A stretch of 64,000 nt of DNA from Marivita sp051251565. Its GTDB lineage: Bacteria > Pseudomonadota > Alphaproteobacteria > Rhodobacterales > Rhodobacteraceae. The notes under the pieces are model-generated. The model saw only the letters and a program-made list of their open reading frames with translations, searched no databases and was not told where the DNA came from. The stretch covers positions 3,521-67,520 of the forward strand of contig NZ_JBPOFB010000014.1 in assembly GCF_051251565.1 (NCBI RefSeq), read 5' to 3'. Of the stretch, positions 17,815 to 25,019 are shown in pieces. A program made the translations under genes and the position numbers. The number at the start of each line of letters is the position of its first letter. Within the stretch, counting starts at the first letter, position 1.

Positions 17815-18700
17815 TTGGGGCATACAGTCGAACCCAGGAACGTCCTCGCCAAGCCCCGGCATCACTACCATATCGACCCCAAAGCCGGAAACACGCGGAT
17901 AGTTTGGGCCGTTGTGGTCAATATCTTGCTGACCGTGGTGCAGATCATTGGTGGGGTTCTATCCGGTAGCCTCGCGTTAATCGCCGATGCGATCCACAAT
18001 CTGTCAGATGCGCTTTCGCTTGGTCTGGCCCTGTTTGCACGTATTATCGCAAGGCGACCCGCAGACGACACCATGACGTTTGGATATGGCCGTGCGGAGA
18101 TCGTCGCAGCGCTCATCAACTATACAACGCTGATCCTGCTTGGCCTGTATCTGACGCAACAAGCAATTGTGCGCCTGTTCGCCCCCACAGATGTGGACGG
18201 TTGGTCCGTTGTTATCATTGCAGTATTCGCGCTTGGGGTTGATACGCTGACCGCGTTTCTGACCTATGCGCTCTCCAAAAGCAGCATGGATATTCGCGCG
18301 GCGTTCCTGCACAATGTTGCAGACGCGCTTGGTTCAGTGGCGGTCATTGTCGCGGGCACTGTCATTATTCTCTATGATTGGCGGCTCAGTGCGCATCTTG
18401 ATGCTCGGCAGTCCGCCGGATCTGGATACTCAAGCTGTGTTGACCGCTATGCGCAGCGTGTCAGGCGTTGAGAATGTGCACCACCTGCATCTGTGGCAGA
18501 TGCAGGAACACCAATCGGCGCTGGACGCCCATATTGTGATCAAAGAAGGCCGCTGGAACGAGGCTGATCGCGTGAAAGAGGCCGTGAAGATCGCCCTTCG
18601 CGATAGGTTCGGGCTGTCTCACATCACCCTCGAGTTGGAACGCCATGGCTTTGACTGTGAAGACTTACAAGTTGTCGGCCACATCTCAGCAACAAATTGA
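17815..18700 (+). pseudogene. Cation diffusion facilitator (CzcD-type) with a frameshifting deletion
   Basis: The 5' frame encodes a CDF transporter. It has a His-rich start (KPRHHYHIDPKAGNTR) and helices with the ion-site motifs IADAIHNLSDAL and FLHNVADALGSV. The 3' frame encodes the cytoplasmic domain (RILMLGSPPDLDTQAV, VHHLHLWQMQEH). The two meet near 18385 in different frames, and the last membrane helix is missing. The junction reads GATTGGCGGCTC, which fits both the YDWRL of one part and the IGGS of the other. A deletion between short direct repeats is therefore likely. The start codon is uncertain (TTG at 17815 is possible). It is non-functional as a transporter unless sequencing error explains it. 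Confidence 0.82.
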
Positions 18701-18706
18701 TTTGTC

Positions 18707-18720
18707 CTGACGCAGATCAA
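18707..18720. promoter_or_regulatory. Putative Crp/Fnr-type operator (site 3)
   Basis: CTGACGCAGATCAA, a 5-4-5 dyad of the shared type, lies just after the cation-efflux pseudogene. No plus-strand gene follows within 300 bases, so it may be an orphan left by gene loss, or chance. Confidence 0.25.
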
Positions 18721-18832
18721 CGCCACACTACCCGGTATTTGGGAGGGCCAGTCAGAACGGCGGCGTTGGCGCAAGGTCGGCTCGGAGTCCGTTTCGCCAG
18801 ATGCTGCGCAGCAGACGGATGGCTGCTTCAGG

Positions 18833-19168
18833 CTAACTTCCCATAAACCGCCGTCTTGCCTCTACAGCTATGTTGTAGCGTTGCTGTAGGTCGGCGATCA
18901 GGGCCATTGTCACGCGTTTGGCGTCATGGCCCTCTGCTTCCCTGTAGCTTTGCTTCGCTGCCTCCAGCAGCTTCTTAATCTTGAATTCCTCGGGCAGTGT
19001 GCCTGCTTCGGCCATTATGCGGACCGCCACTGCTGTCGCCATGTCGGTAAACGCCTCGCCCGAGCGGTCGGGCAGCGGTTTCCCTTCGCCTTCAAGGCCG
19101 CGTAATTTGCCCTCTGCGAGGGCCTTCAGGATTTACCGCTCCACGAGCCGGTTAAGAGACTGGGTCAT
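18833..19168 (-). pseudogene. DUF1992 (DnaJ-C28-like) gene with an early stop codon
   Basis: From ATG 19168 the frame reads MTQSLNRLVER, then TAA (19133-19135), then ILKALAEGKLRGLEGEGKPL and onward through the rest of a DUF1992 domain to the stop at 18833. The stop sits where the family has a residue between the conserved ER and the I-x-x-A helix, so a single-base change (for example AAA to TAA) explains it. Translation could restart at ATG 19042, giving 69 residues without the conserved GKPL core. Confidence 0.7.
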
Positions 19169-19460
19169 GCTATATTCTTGCCTTCTTCCTGATGCTGCCG
19201 AGGCAACTATAGCGTAGAAACAAAGCCGACCTTGGAAGTACTGCGCCGAACGGCGGAAAAGTCACGCTTTGCCGACCCTTACTGCCTCGATTGGCCGACC
19301 AACATTGCAACCCCAAAACCCAGAAACCACTGATCTCATATTCGACGAAAGAGTCGTCTCAACGGGACGCGTATTGAGCGCATCCGAAATTGGGGGTCTT
19401 CTCAAGAATAGGTAAGTTGATCAGGTAAAGGATGCCTTCGCCGCGCTGTTTCTGATCAAA

Positions 19461-19850
19461 TCAGTCCGGCTTGTCGTCGCCCAAATATCTGGCAAGGACA
19501 AAGGCTGCAGTAAAGGCAACTGTAGCCGCGACGCCTGCGGGGTCGGTCGCTGAGGGACTGGGTGCGGCGTTGGGTGCGTTTGCATGATCCTGTTTTGGCA
19601 TCGGTTTTTTGACGATCGCCACACACCCTCCGGCTGCCAAGAGCAAACCAAGCCCCGTCAGAAGGGCAGCCAAGGCAGCGCCTAAAGACGCGCTGAGTAC
19701 GAGGAAGGCAGACGCAGTGATAAACCCAAAGCCCGCAAGCCCAATCAAGCCAACCGATATTTCCAAAAACAAGCGCCACAGCACCTTTTGCGCGGCGTCT
19801 CGGGCACTGCCTTCACCGCCGCGCAGCGCATCTGTCAGAAACTGGTTCAC
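19461..19850 (-). CDS. Holin-X/DUF1469-type small membrane protein
   Basis: A 129-residue protein with two to three hydrophobic segments: about 27-50 (VGLIGLAGFGFITASAFLV), 55-80, and a short one near 107-120. The N-terminus is hydrophilic and amphipathic. The pattern fits the YqjE/phage-holin-like superfamily found next to DUF883 genes. It overlaps the upstream DUF883 gene by four bases. The likely role is envelope stress or ribosome-membrane tethering, by analogy with YqjD/ElaB neighbours. Confidence 0.65.
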   Translation of the reverse strand: MNQFLTDALRGGEGSARDAAQKVLWRLFLEISVGLIGLAGFGFITASAFLVLSASLGAALAALLTGLGLLLAAGGCVAIVKKPMPKQDHANAPNAAPSPSATDPAGVAATVAFTAAFVLARYLGDDKPD

Positions 19851-20152
19851 CGGCGCGACATGGCCCCGACCAAAAGCCCGGCACCCGCAGCCAGGCCGAT
19901 GGCCAGTAACGGGTGGTTGGCAACCGATGCCTCAAGCTGATGTTCGGCAGATTTACCTGACCTTTCGACGTAATGTTTCGCTTCGCCAAAGCCTTCGGCG
20001 ATATCAGTCGCCATATGGCTACTGCGTTTTCCAGCAATCCCGCTGACCGTCTCGGCAAGGTGCGACAAATCTGTCCGCAAGGCGGCGAGCTGGTGGCTTA
20101 CAGCTTCGAAATCGGTCGCTGCCTCTGTGGTTGCTTTGCTATTTTGTGACAT
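19847..20152 (-). CDS. DUF883 (YqjD/ElaB-like) membrane-anchored protein
   Basis: A 101-residue protein. ATG 20152 is chosen because ATGGAG supplies a GGAG ribosome site eight bases upstream; two upstream in-frame ATGs exist. A helical domain (about 10-70, SHQLAALRTDLSHLAETV) is followed by a C-terminal transmembrane helix in the pattern HPLLAIGLAAGAGLLVGAM and ending in RR. This is the family signature. E. coli relatives bind ribosomes at the membrane in stationary phase. It is co-transcribed with the DUF1469-type gene. Confidence 0.82.
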   Translation of the reverse strand: MSQNSKATTEAATDFEAVSHQLAALRTDLSHLAETVSGIAGKRSSHMATDIAEGFGEAKHYVERSGKSAEHQLEASVANHPLLAIGLAAGAGLLVGAMSRR

Positions 20153-20244
20153 TAAAAACTCCATGTTTTTTTGCGTGAAGATGACTTGGCGGCACATTAT
20201 GCGCCCATTTTGAGTGTGGTCAGAACGGCAACAGGACCAAGTCG

Positions 20245-20664
20245 CTAGATCCGGACCACATCAGATTTGTGTTCAGTGGTCTGTCCCTCGAAGGTCTCGT
20301 CCGAGGCATCTGCTTCTGCCTTTGTCTTCTGAACAAGCTGATCCTGATGATGGGCCGGGCCATATATTGTATAAAGTTTTAGCGGCTCATGCCCTGTGCA
20401 AATCACGTTGTGATGCGCACCTGCAGGCACAACGATACCGTCGCCGGGTCCCAGCTTATGGGTGACGCCGTCGATCACCGCGCGCCCTTTGCCATCCTCG
20501 ACACGAAAGAACTGATCCGTTTCGGAGTGGATCTCACCGCCGATCTCAGAGCCTGGATCAATCGACATCAAAACCAGTTGAAGCTTGGCTCCGGTATATA
20601 GCACCCGCCGAAAGTCGGTATTTTCTTCGGCCAATTCCTCGATATTCCCAAAGTATCCAATCAC
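20245..20664 (-). CDS. Cupin-domain protein
   Basis: A 139-residue protein starting at GTG 20664 behind a strong AGGAGG ribosome site. Residues of about 30-105 are a single cupin beta-barrel: SEIGGEIHSETDQFFRVEDG carries the first metal-ligand motif (His, Glu), and LGPGDGIVVPAGAHHNVI the second with its His. Such proteins resemble mannose-6-phosphate-isomerase-type cupins; the substrate is unknown. It is divergent from the N-ATPase operon, sharing a 225-base region with two putative operators. Confidence 0.8.
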   Translation of the reverse strand: MIGYFGNIEELAEENTDFRRVLYTGAKLQLVLMSIDPGSEIGGEIHSETDQFFRVEDGKGRAVIDGVTHKLGPGDGIVVPAGAHHNVICTGHEPLKLYTIYGPAHHQDQLVQKTKAEADASDETFEGQTTEHKSDVVRI

Positions 20665-20737
20665 GACACACCTCCGTCGATTGCGCCGCACATCGCAGCG
20701 ATAGGGTGAGGATTGCTTCAAAGACCCGCCCGCCGCA

Positions 20738-20751
20738 CTGATCAGGGTTAG
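20738..20751. promoter_or_regulatory. Putative Crp/Fnr-type operator (site 4)
   Basis: CTGATCAGGGTTAG, a 5-4-5 dyad, lies 139 bases before atpD and 74 before the divergent cupin gene. Confidence 0.45.
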
Positions 20752-20811
20752 TGGCCATGGCTTTCAATGAAAGGTGCCTGTTTTGCACGAAGCGCGGCTA
20801 CCGGCGCCACG

Positions 20812-20825
20812 CTAACACCGATCAG
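20812..20825. promoter_or_regulatory. Putative Crp/Fnr-type operator (site 5)
   Basis: CTAACACCGATCAG, a second dyad of the same type, lies 65 bases before atpD. The two sites are 74 bases apart centre to centre, close to seven helical turns. Confidence 0.45.
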
Positions 20826-20889
20826 CACGGTCCCCCGACGCTCCGGATAAGCTAAGGTAGACGGACCCCTCCAGAAAGACTGCACCCAG

Positions 20890-22338
20890 ATGCAAAACCC
20901 CCACAAATCCACAGATACCCCTCAGCCGAACATTGGGACTGTGCATGCGGTACGAGGCGCAGTTGTGGATGTTGTTTTTGCCAGCGCGGACCTGCCGCCA
21001 ATTAACGCGGCGCTGGATGTCGAATGGGATGTGCCAAGCCCACTTATCCTGGAAGTTCACAGCCATCTTGATTTGACCACGTTACGCGCAGTGGCGTTCC
21101 AATCAACCGCGGGCCTCGCGCGGGGCGTTGCGGTGCGCGCAAGCGGCGGGCCAGTTGCCGTGCCGGTTGGCGACGCGGTGCTTGGCAGGCTGTTGGATGT
21201 GGTTGGCTCTCCCAAAGACAATGGGCCACCGCTGCCAAAGGATACGCCACGCCGATCAATCCATGCGCTGCCACCCGTTTTGAGCACCCAAACCGGCACG
21301 ACGGACGTGTTCGAGACCGGTATCAAGGTGATCGACCTGCTGACTCCGATGGCGCAGGGCGGCAAGGCCGCGATGTTCGGCGGTGCAGGCGTTGGCAAGA
21401 CCGTTTTGGTGATGGAACTGATCCGGGCCATGGTCGAAAAATACGAAGGCATCTCGGTCTTTGCAGGTGTCGGCGAGCGGTCCCGCGAAGGGCACGAATT
21501 GCTCACAGAGATGCGCGAGTCCAGCGTGCTGGACCGTACGGTGCTGGTCTACGGGCAGATGAATGAGCCGCCCGGCGCACGCTGGCGCGCGCCACTGACC
21601 GCACTGACAATCTCGGAATATTTCCGGGACCAGAAGCACAAGAACGTGCTTTTGCTGATGGATAACGTCTTTCGCTTTGTGCAGGCGGGCGCAGAGGTGT
21701 CGAGCCTGCTGGGGCGCCTGCCCAGCCGCGTTGGCTATCAGCCCACACTTGCGACCGAAGTCGCAGGACTTCAGGAACGGATCGCATCGGTCGCGGGGTC
21801 AGCCGTGACGGCAATTCAGGCGGTCTATGTACCCGCCGACGATTTCACGGACCCAGCAGTCACCACGATCTCCAGCCATATGGATTGCGTGGTCGTGCTG
21901 AGCCGCGCTCAAGCCGCCGAAGGCTTTTATCCTGCAATTGACCCGCTGGCCTCATCCTCGATGTTGCTTGATCCGCTCGTGGTCGGAGAGGAGCACTACA
22001 AGACCGCTGAAGCTGTCCGGCAAGCTCTGGCCCGCTTCCGGGAGTTGACCGATATCATCTCCTTGCTGGGGGTCGAGGAGTTGGGAACAGCCGACCGTCT
22101 CATCGTGAAACGCGCCCGGCGGCTGCAGCGGTTCCTGACACAGCCCTTTATGGTGACCGAAGCCTTTACCGGAACGCCCGGTGCCAGCGTCTCGCTTGCT
22201 GACACTCTCAAAGGGTGCCGCGCGGTCCTGGACGGGGCCGCTGACGATTGGGCCGAAAGCGCTCTGTATATGGTCGGCACATTGGAGGATGCCCGCAAGA
22301 AAGAAGACGCCGCCAACGCCAAAGAGGCTGCGGCATGA
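20890..22338 (+). CDS. atpD: N-ATPase beta subunit
   Basis: A 482-residue catalytic subunit of the alternative, laterally spread N-ATPase. The P-loop GGAGVGKTVLVMEL is near residue 160, the catalytic Glu is in GVGERSREGHE, and Walker B is NVLLLMDNVFRF. N-terminal beta-barrel (10-80) and C-terminal helical domains are complete. It is the first gene of the order atpDCQRBEFAG that defines N-ATPase operons and differs from the housekeeping atpHAGDC order. In the family it is thought to hydrolyse ATP to export Na+ or H+. Two putative Crp/Fnr sites precede it. Confidence 0.95.
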   Translation: MQNPHKSTDTPQPNIGTVHAVRGAVVDVVFASADLPPINAALDVEWDVPSPLILEVHSHLDLTTLRAVAFQSTAGLARGVAVRASGGPVAVPVGDAVLGRLLDVVGSPKDNGPPLPKDTPRRSIHALPPVLSTQTGTTDVFETGIKVIDLLTPMAQGGKAAMFGGAGVGKTVLVMELIRAMVEKYEGISVFAGVGERSREGHELLTEMRESSVLDRTVLVYGQMNEPPGARWRAPLTALTISEYFRDQKHKNVLLLMDNVFRFVQAGAEVSSLLGRLPSRVGYQPTLATEVAGLQERIASVAGSAVTAIQAVYVPADDFTDPAVTTISSHMDCVVVLSRAQAAEGFYPAIDPLASSSMLLDPLVVGEEHYKTAEAVRQALARFRELTDIISLLGVEELGTADRLIVKRARRLQRFLTQPFMVTEAFTGTPGASVSLADTLKGCRAVLDGAADDWAESALYMVGTLEDARKKEDAANAKEAAA

Positions 22339-22745
22339 GGTTGCGGATTATGACACCCCTGTCTGTCGTTGTGGACGAAGACATCGACGGCTTGCGCGCC
22401 GAAGATGCAAGCGGGAGTTTCGGCATCCTCAACGGCCATGCGCCCTTCGTCACAGCACTGGTGGTTTCGATTGTCAGTTGGCGCAAAGCAGACCTCGAGC
22501 AGTTTTGCGCCCTGCGCGGCGGGGTCATGACTGTGGGGGATACCTCAGACATTGACATTTCAACACGCGAGGCCGTGACGGGCGATAACCTTTCCACCCT
22601 CGACGCCGATGTGCTGGCCCGCTTCCAATCCGATGCAGACGCCCAACGGATCGAGCATGTCGAGACGATGCGCCTGCAGTTCAACGCCATCCGCCACATG
22701 GTCAGTCGCCTGAAACCCGGTGCAAACGCGGGTGAGTTCCGATGA
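22335..22745 (+). CDS. atpC: N-ATPase epsilon subunit
   Basis: A 136-residue protein; ATG 22335 overlaps the atpD stop. The N-terminal beta-sandwich (about 1-85) has the conserved GSFGILNGHAPFVTAL segment, which in housekeeping subunits reads GDFGVLPGH. The C-terminal helical part is truncated and diverged, typical of N-ATPase epsilon chains, which may weaken its inhibition of ATP hydrolysis. It couples beta to the rotor. Confidence 0.88.
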   Translation: MRLRIMTPLSVVVDEDIDGLRAEDASGSFGILNGHAPFVTALVVSIVSWRKADLEQFCALRGGVMTVGDTSDIDISTREAVTGDNLSTLDADVLARFQSDADAQRIEHVETMRLQFNAIRHMVSRLKPGANAGEFR

Positions 22746-23038
22746 CCCGCACGCCTCAACAAGATGAGCCCGACGATGATCCGCTGGTGACGCAAACCCG
22801 CCTGCGCCGGGACCGGCGTGACCGGTGGCTTCGGAGCGGCGACATGTCCGTGGGCCGCCGTCTGGCGCAAATCGGGGTCTTAGGCTGGATCTTTGTTGTC
22901 CCGACGCTGGCGGGCCTGTTTTTGGGGCGCTGGCTCGATGCCCGCTTCGCTTCGGGCATTTTCTGGAGTGCCCCTTTGATGTTTTTGGGTGTTTGCCTTG
23001 GCGGCTGGACCGCATGGAAATGGATGAATGCGGAATGA
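22742..23038 (+). CDS. atpQ: N-ATPase-specific membrane subunit AtpQ
   Basis: A 98-residue protein with a charged N-terminus (DEPDDDPLVTQTRLRRDRR) and two hydrophobic hairpin segments (about 37-60 and 73-95), the AtpI-like topology. Located between atpC and atpR, where N-ATPase operons encode AtpQ. AtpI-like proteins help assemble the c-ring; this role is inferred. The start overlaps the atpC stop by four bases. Confidence 0.8.
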   Translation: MTRTPQQDEPDDDPLVTQTRLRRDRRDRWLRSGDMSVGRRLAQIGVLGWIFVVPTLAGLFLGRWLDARFASGIFWSAPLMFLGVCLGGWTAWKWMNAE

Positions 23039-23325
23039 TTGATCTCTCAGGCCTGTCGCTGTTCATCCTCCTACCGGGTTGTTTTCTGGCTGGGCTTTTT
23101 ATCGGATATGGTTATTTCCGCGCCCTGCGCGCGACGGCTGATCTGATCTTGCACGAGGGTCAACCGCTGATGGGATTGGCCCTGACCCTCGGGCGTCTGT
23201 CCCTTTTGGTCACGGGCTTTTTCATCGCTGTATTGATTGGCGGGCTGGCCTTGCTGGCGACTTTTGCAGGGGTACTCTGCGCCAGAGCTATGATGCTCCA
23301 CAAGCTGCGGAGGGACGCGTTTTGA
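23035..23325 (+). CDS. atpR: N-ATPase-specific membrane subunit AtpR
   Basis: A 96-residue protein; ATG 23035 overlaps the atpQ stop. Three hydrophobic helices (about 5-28, 45-70, 70-90) with a conserved-looking Arg pair between the first two (FRALRATADLI) match AtpR, a small three-helix protein unique to N-ATPase operons. Its role in Na+ handling or ring assembly is not established. Confidence 0.8.
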   Translation: MIDLSGLSLFILLPGCFLAGLFIGYGYFRALRATADLILHEGQPLMGLALTLGRLSLLVTGFFIAVLIGGLALLATFAGVLCARAMMLHKLRRDAF

Positions 23326-24035
23326 ATTCGCCACTGGACTCAATCGCACTCTTCTACCTTGGCCCTCTGCCCATCGGCCAGGCCGTGCTGACGACCTGGG
23401 CGATCATGGCGATACTGGTCATCGGGTCCTATCTAATGACCCGACGGATGGACCTTGTGCCCAGCAAACGGCAGGCCGCCCTTGAACTGATCGTCACCAC
23501 AATGGACACCCAGATCGTCGAGACGAGCGGCGCAAACCCTGCCCCCTATCGCGCCTTCATCGGCACGCTGTTCATGTTCATTCTTGTGGCCAACTGGTCG
23601 TCACTGATCCCGGGGGTCGAACCGCCAACCGCCGGGCTGGAAACCGACGCCGCTTTGGCCGTTCTCGTCTTTCTGTCGGTGATCTGGTTTGGCGTGCGCA
23701 GCGACGGCATTGTTGGCTATCTCAAATCCTTCGCAAGCCCCAACCCGATCATGATTCCGCTCAACATATTGCAAAGTCTCACGCGCGTATTCTCCATGTT
23801 CGTGCGCCTTTTCGGCAATGTGATGAGCGGCGTTTTCGTCATCGGCATCGTCGCCTCGCTGGCGGGCCTTCTGGTGCCGATCCCGCTGATGGCGCTCGAT
23901 CTGCTGACCGGATTGGTGCAGGCCTACATCTTTGCCGTCCTAGCGATGGTTTTCATCACATCAACGGTGGAGGACGGCCAACCCGCAAAGCTTGATACCG
24001 CGCCGCGCCCTCCCCCGAACCAAAAGGACACTTAA
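23322..24035 (+). CDS. atpB: N-ATPase a subunit
   Basis: A 237-residue stator channel subunit. The start is TTG 23322 overlapping the atpR stop; there is no ATG nearby and GGAGGG precedes it. Five to six helices are visible. The essential Arg lies in the fourth region, within SMFVRLFGNVMSG, matching the a-subunit R-L-F-x-N signature. The last helix carries LTGLVQAYIFAVLAMVFI. It forms the ion half-channels against the c-ring. Confidence 0.93.
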   Translation: MNSPLDSIALFYLGPLPIGQAVLTTWAIMAILVIGSYLMTRRMDLVPSKRQAALELIVTTMDTQIVETSGANPAPYRAFIGTLFMFILVANWSSLIPGVEPPTAGLETDAALAVLVFLSVIWFGVRSDGIVGYLKSFASPNPIMIPLNILQSLTRVFSMFVRLFGNVMSGVFVIGIVASLAGLLVPIPLMALDLLTGLVQAYIFAVLAMVFITSTVEDGQPAKLDTAPRPPPNQKDT

Positions 24036-24280
24036 TGGACTATCTCGCCCTTGCCAGCATCATCGGTGCGGCTTTTGCCGTCGCCTTTGGTGCACTTGGC
24101 CCCGCACTCGCAGAAGGCCGCGCCGTGGCCGCCGCGATGGACGCCATCGCACGCCAACCGGAGGCGGCGAACACGATTTCGCGTACACTTTTCGTAGGCC
24201 TCGCCATGATCGAGACGACCGCGATCTATTGCCTGGTCATTGCGCTCTTGTTGATCTTTGCCAATCCGCTGCTGGGCTGA
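24035..24280 (+). CDS. atpE: N-ATPase c subunit with sodium-type ligands
   Basis: An 81-residue hairpin of two helices. Position-for-position with the Ilyobacter Na+ c-subunit, residues E27 (Gln32 there), E60 (Glu65), T61 (Ser66), T62 (Thr67) and Y65 (Tyr70) sit at the ion site, in GPALAEGRA and MIETTAIY. The E27-E60 spacing of 33 equals that of the Na+ ring. Two carboxylates per site is a feature reported for N-ATPases. This supports Na+ coupling, though H+ use cannot be excluded by sequence. Confidence 0.93.
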   Translation: MDYLALASIIGAAFAVAFGALGPALAEGRAVAAAMDAIARQPEAANTISRTLFVGLAMIETTAIYCLVIALLLIFANPLLG

Positions 24281-24284
24281 GCCG

Positions 24285-25019
24285 ATGACAATCGATTTCT
24301 GGGGACTGGGACTGCAAGCAGTTAACGTCCTGATCCTTGTCTGGCTATTGTCACGGGTCTTCTGGCGTCCTGTCGCGGCGGCCATTGCCAAGCGTCAAAA
24401 AACCGCACAGGCGGTGATCGGATCGGCACAGGCGACGCAGGCCAAGGCCGACAACGCACTGACTGAGGCCACCAAGGCCCGCGCCGGCATCGCAGAAGAA
24501 CGCGCCGCGATGCGTGATGCGGCAAGGGCAGAAGCTGAATCCGCAGCAAAATCCACCCTCGCCGAGGCCCGCGCACAGGCCGAGGCGATATTGGCCACTG
24601 CAAAAGACACCATCAGCCATGATAGGGTAGCAGCAGCCAAAGCCAATGACGTCCAGGCCTCGGAGTTGTCGCTCAAGATTGCCGCCCGGCTGCTGGAACG
24701 CCTGAACGGTCCCACTGTACAATCCGCCTTTCTGTCGCAACTGGTGGAATCCATCGCAGATATGCCTGCCGCCGACCGCAAAGCACTAACGAGTGATCCA
24801 AAAGGCATCGAGATCGTTTCGGCGACTGATACAGGGGCGGAGCAGAGGAAGATCGAAAAAGCAATTCAGACCGCTTTAGGCGGAACCACAGAGCTACGTT
24901 TCACCACCGATACAAAGTTGATTGCCGGTCTGGAGTTGCGCAGCCCCCACTTCACCCTCCACAACTCTTGGCATGCGGATCTGGCCGAAGTCCGCAAGGC
25001 GGTGAAAAATGCTGCCTGA
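24285..25019 (+). CDS. atpF: N-ATPase b subunit, extended with a delta-like C-terminus
   Basis: A 244-residue protein; ATG 24285 lies four bases after atpE. One N-terminal helix (about 8-28, LQAVNVLILVWLLSRVFW) is followed by a long Ala/Glu/Lys-rich coiled coil (to about 150). The last ~90 residues resemble the end of the delta/OSCP subunit: a KIEKAIQTALGG segment, then LIAGLELRSPHFTLHNS. A normal b subunit is about 160 residues, and no atpH (delta) gene exists in this operon, so this chain probably supplies delta's stator function. Confidence 0.9.
   Translation: MTIDFWGLGLQAVNVLILVWLLSRVFWRPVAAAIAKRQKTAQAVIGSAQATQAKADNALTEATKARAGIAEERAAMRDAARAEAESAAKSTLAEARAQAEAILATAKDTISHDRVAAAKANDVQASELSLKIAARLLERLNGPTVQSAFLSQLVESIADMPAADRKALTSDPKGIEIVSATDTGAEQRKIEKAIQTALGGTTELRFTTDTKLIAGLELRSPHFTLHNSWHADLAEVRKAVKNAA

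Noticed and set aside
20202..20215. TTGAGTGTGGTCAG as another operator before the DUF883 gene
   Set aside because: The half-sites do not pair (TTGAG against GTCAG) and it departs from the pattern of the ten listed sites, so it was left out.
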